Shown here one piece after another: positions 56,214-57,779 of a DNA stretch of 57,779 nt. Position 1 is the stretch's first letter; each line of letters opens with the position of its first letter. The notes under the pieces were generated by a model. The model worked only from the letters and a program-made list of their open reading frames with translations, was not told where the DNA came from and did not search any database. The translations under genes and the position numbers were made by a program. The DNA comes from an uncultured Granulosicoccaceae bacterium (GTDB lineage Bacteria > Pseudomonadota > Gammaproteobacteria > Granulosicoccales > Granulosicoccaceae): positions 1-57,779 of the forward strand of contig CALHOU010000093.1 of the NCBI GenBank assembly GCA_938035945.1, given 5' to 3'.

Positions 56214-56502
56214 ACTCGTAACCAATGTGCGATCAAAAAATGCCGGGCCTTATTGGGTCACTATTGATGTGTTTTGCGGTAGTGAAGCGGTGTTCAACAG
56301 GCTGAGTGAATTGCTCACAAGAGAGTATGTAGCAACACTTTATCAACGGCCTATAGATACCCTGAAGCGGTTTGAGTTGACCGAATTACATGTGCTGAAG
56401 TTTAGTTTCCCTCGCCCTGTTGTTCAGGGAAGTCGGTTTGATCGGGATATGCATGGAGCTCAGTATAGTGTGCTTTTATCTGAGATTGAATTGCCACTGT
56501 AG
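56200..56502 (+). CDS. DUF4387 protein
   Basis: A 100-residue protein matching the DUF4387 pattern: LGELVTNVRSKNAGPYWVTIDVFC and DRDMHGAQYSVLLSEIEL. DUF4387 genes usually accompany AtuA-like genes, either as a fused domain or a separate overlapping gene as here (14-base overlap). It is probably a subunit of the same unknown enzyme. Confidence 0.85.
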   Translation: MQLGELVTNVRSKNAGPYWVTIDVFCGSEAVFNRLSELLTREYVATLYQRPIDTLKRFELTELHVLKFSFPRPVVQGSRFDRDMHGAQYSVLLSEIELPL

Positions 56503-56665
56503 GTCTGAGAGCTTTGAGGTATGGCGATAGTCAAAAGCGCTCATTAAACATGTACTCACAATAACACCCCTTACCCAAAACTCAGAGACAAACCATCCTG
56601 ACATAGGGTTGTCAGTTAATCCTGCAACAATCCATATCACTGTGAACCAAGGGCCTAACAATCAC

Positions 56666-57022
56666 ATGAAAATGAACTATTTTGTTGTGGGTACAAACAA
56701 CATGGAAAAAGCAACCAAATTCTATGATTCGCTGTTTAAAGAAATGGGGCTCAACAAGATCACCCCAGCTCAAAGAATGACCTACTGGCTAGGTGAAGAT
56801 TTTGCATTCGCAGTTGCGATACCGTTTGATGATCACCCTGCAACAAACGGGAATGGCGCTATGGTTGGATTCAGTGTTGGTTCAGCAGAGGCGGTTAGAA
56901 CATTTCATGAGAAAGCGATTCAATTGGGAGGCACATGTGAAGGAGAGCCAAATCAACGTGGGCCTCGTTTTTCAGCCTATGTAAGAGACTTGGATAAGAA
57001 TAAAATTTGTTTTTCTGAATAA
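56666..57022 (+). CDS. VOC family protein
   Basis: A 118-residue single-module glyoxalase/dioxygenase-fold protein, start at MKMNYFVVGTNNMEKATKFYD (ATG at 56666; the longer frame to 56609 adds a non-family extension). GLGED-like and KICFSE end segments fit the small VOC family that includes drug-binding proteins. Metal ligands are not certain. A lone gene between the DUF4387 gene and a membrane protein gene. Confidence 0.82.
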   Translation: MKMNYFVVGTNNMEKATKFYDSLFKEMGLNKITPAQRMTYWLGEDFAFAVAIPFDDHPATNGNGAMVGFSVGSAEAVRTFHEKAIQLGGTCEGEPNQRGPRFSAYVRDLDKNKICFSE

Positions 57023-57137
57023 GGCGTATTCAGTGTTTCCTTTGCAGAGCGATAGCGTGCTGCAATTAGGTCCAAGTTAAATTTTGACGTAGTCAGAATT
57101 TTTCTTCTGCCAGCAAATTCATATACACCTTAGTTAA

Positions 57138-57557
57138 CTAACTACTTTTCGTTCCAGCGACACCAATCAGCCACCAAGTAATGCCTACAATAGATCCTAT
57201 CAATCCAGTAAATACAATTGCTCTAAGCGAATATAAATATCCCTGAACAGTTCGTGACCCATCCACTATAAGAATCGTACCGTCCCATGTCATGTTTGAT
57301 GGTTGATCTACTATAAATTCTAGAAACACCCCTATAACTACGCAAAGTAGAAATCCACCAATAGCAATTGGCAGAATTCTCAAATTATCACCTTTTCTGA
57401 GTGTGAATATCAGAGGAATACCGAAGAGAAAATAGAGGGTATATGCCGCTAAAACAGCGGTAAATAACACATCGCTGGTGAATCCATAGAAAACTAGAAA
57501 TAATGGCAATACAGGTGCAAATATTGTAGCAAGTACTATCCGCAGAATATTAGTCAT
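57138..57557 (-). CDS. hypothetical membrane protein
   Basis: A 139-residue protein with about four hydrophobic helices (residues about 8-28, 30-50, 60-80, 112-132). No family is recognised. Local base composition is more AT-rich than most of the window, so it may be an insertion relative to neighbours. Confidence 0.6.
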   Translation of the reverse strand: MTNILRIVLATIFAPVLPLFLVFYGFTSDVLFTAVLAAYTLYFLFGIPLIFTLRKGDNLRILPIAIGGFLLCVVIGVFLEFIVDQPSNMTWDGTILIVDGSRTVQGYLYSLRAIVFTGLIGSIVGITWWLIGVAGTKSS

Positions 57558-57605
57558 CCGATTGCGCTTCTCTAATATCCATATATCCCCCTTCCACTCG
57601 CCATA

Positions 57606-57779
57606 TTATAGCTGACGAGCCGCACGCTTCAAATTTCTAAAATGCCACAGCGCACTTACGGCTATACAAAGTTGCATAACAACATAAACCGTCCAACCAA
57701 ATTGCGTCACAATCCAAACAGGAAAAATCGAACCAACGGCTGCCGCAGAATAGTAATTCGAAATATACGCACCATTGAT
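57606..57779 (-). CDS. C-terminal end of a membrane transporter-like protein (cut by window edge)
   Basis: On the minus strand the frame is open from the window end to a TAA at 57606-57608, giving 57 residues. It reads as two hydrophobic helices (AAAVGSIFPVWIVTQFG and YVVMQLCIAVSALWHF) with a basic end (RNLKRAARQL), like the last helices of a major facilitator transporter. The family is a guess; more sequence is needed. Confidence 0.45.
   Translation of the reverse strand: MNGAYISNYYSAAAVGSIFPVWIVTQFGWTVYVVMQLCIAVSALWHFRNLKRAARQL

Noticed and set aside
56640..56670. GCCTAAC before the small VOC gene as an integron attC site
   Set aside because: Only one core-like heptamer is visible, with no partner site or hairpin arms at the other end of the gene.

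Overview
This window looks like a chromosomal segment of a free-living, Gram-negative gammaproteobacterium. Several neighbourhoods have gammaproteobacterial gene order: xseA divergent from guaBA; tsaB next to yoaA; dksA-gluQ-(small ORF)-cbrA-cbrB; and yciO-scpA-scpB. Many products carry lipoprotein or Sec signals, and base composition is moderate by eye. I cannot name the genus. I saw no tRNA, rRNA, CRISPR array, insertion sequence or prophage.

Layout. 1-930 is the 3' part of a DUF222-type HNH endonuclease gene. 1025-3036 (minus) is MAPEG protein, DGPF/YCII protein and ECF42-type sigma factor. 3214-11490 (minus) runs, in transcription order, guaB, guaA, a calcium-repeat surface protein, an OmpA-like lipoprotein, a small lipoprotein, yoaA and tsaB. 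11659-21588 (plus) holds xseA, a DksA with a long histone H1-like tail, gluQ, a CbrX-like small membrane protein, CbrA, a CbrB-like regulator with a degraded AAA+ domain, and acs. 21636-28021 is mixed housekeeping and envelope genes: a VOC protein, a TlpA-like thioredoxin, msrB, an Smr protein, a DUF3857/transglutaminase protein, a RibH2-like lumazine synthase and a TagO/VasI-like protein.

28021-40138 is a complete-looking inositol island. A minus operon encodes iolD, iolC, iolB and an IolJ-like aldolase. A divergent plus operon encodes iolE and a Gfo/Idh/MocA dehydrogenase. A second minus operon encodes a CUT2 sugar importer (binding protein, permease, ATPase), a TIM-barrel isomerase, a small membrane protein and a LacI-type regulator. 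An identical 14-bp palindrome lies just downstream of a promoter-like -10 box in front of iolE and in front of the importer, which suggests that the LacI protein coordinates uptake and catabolism. Neither iolA nor a clearly canonical iolG is present.

40343-57779 holds a lipoprotein, an MBL-fold hydrolase, a GNAT enzyme, a repeat-rich protein lying in frame behind scpB, scpB, scpA, yciO, a parvulin, metZ, a paired TPR protein and L,D-transpeptidase, an HD-GYP phosphodiesterase, a methyltransferase-like protein, a glycosyltransferase, an AtuA-like/DUF4387 pair, a small VOC protein and two membrane proteins, the last one cut by the window edge.

The best candidates for something undescribed are: the scpB-TGA-repeat ORF arrangement; the CbrB-like regulator that has lost its sigma-54 motifs while staying coupled to CbrA and acs; the H1-tailed DksA; the twin-operator inositol regulon; and the calcium-repeat/OmpA/lipoprotein surface module.
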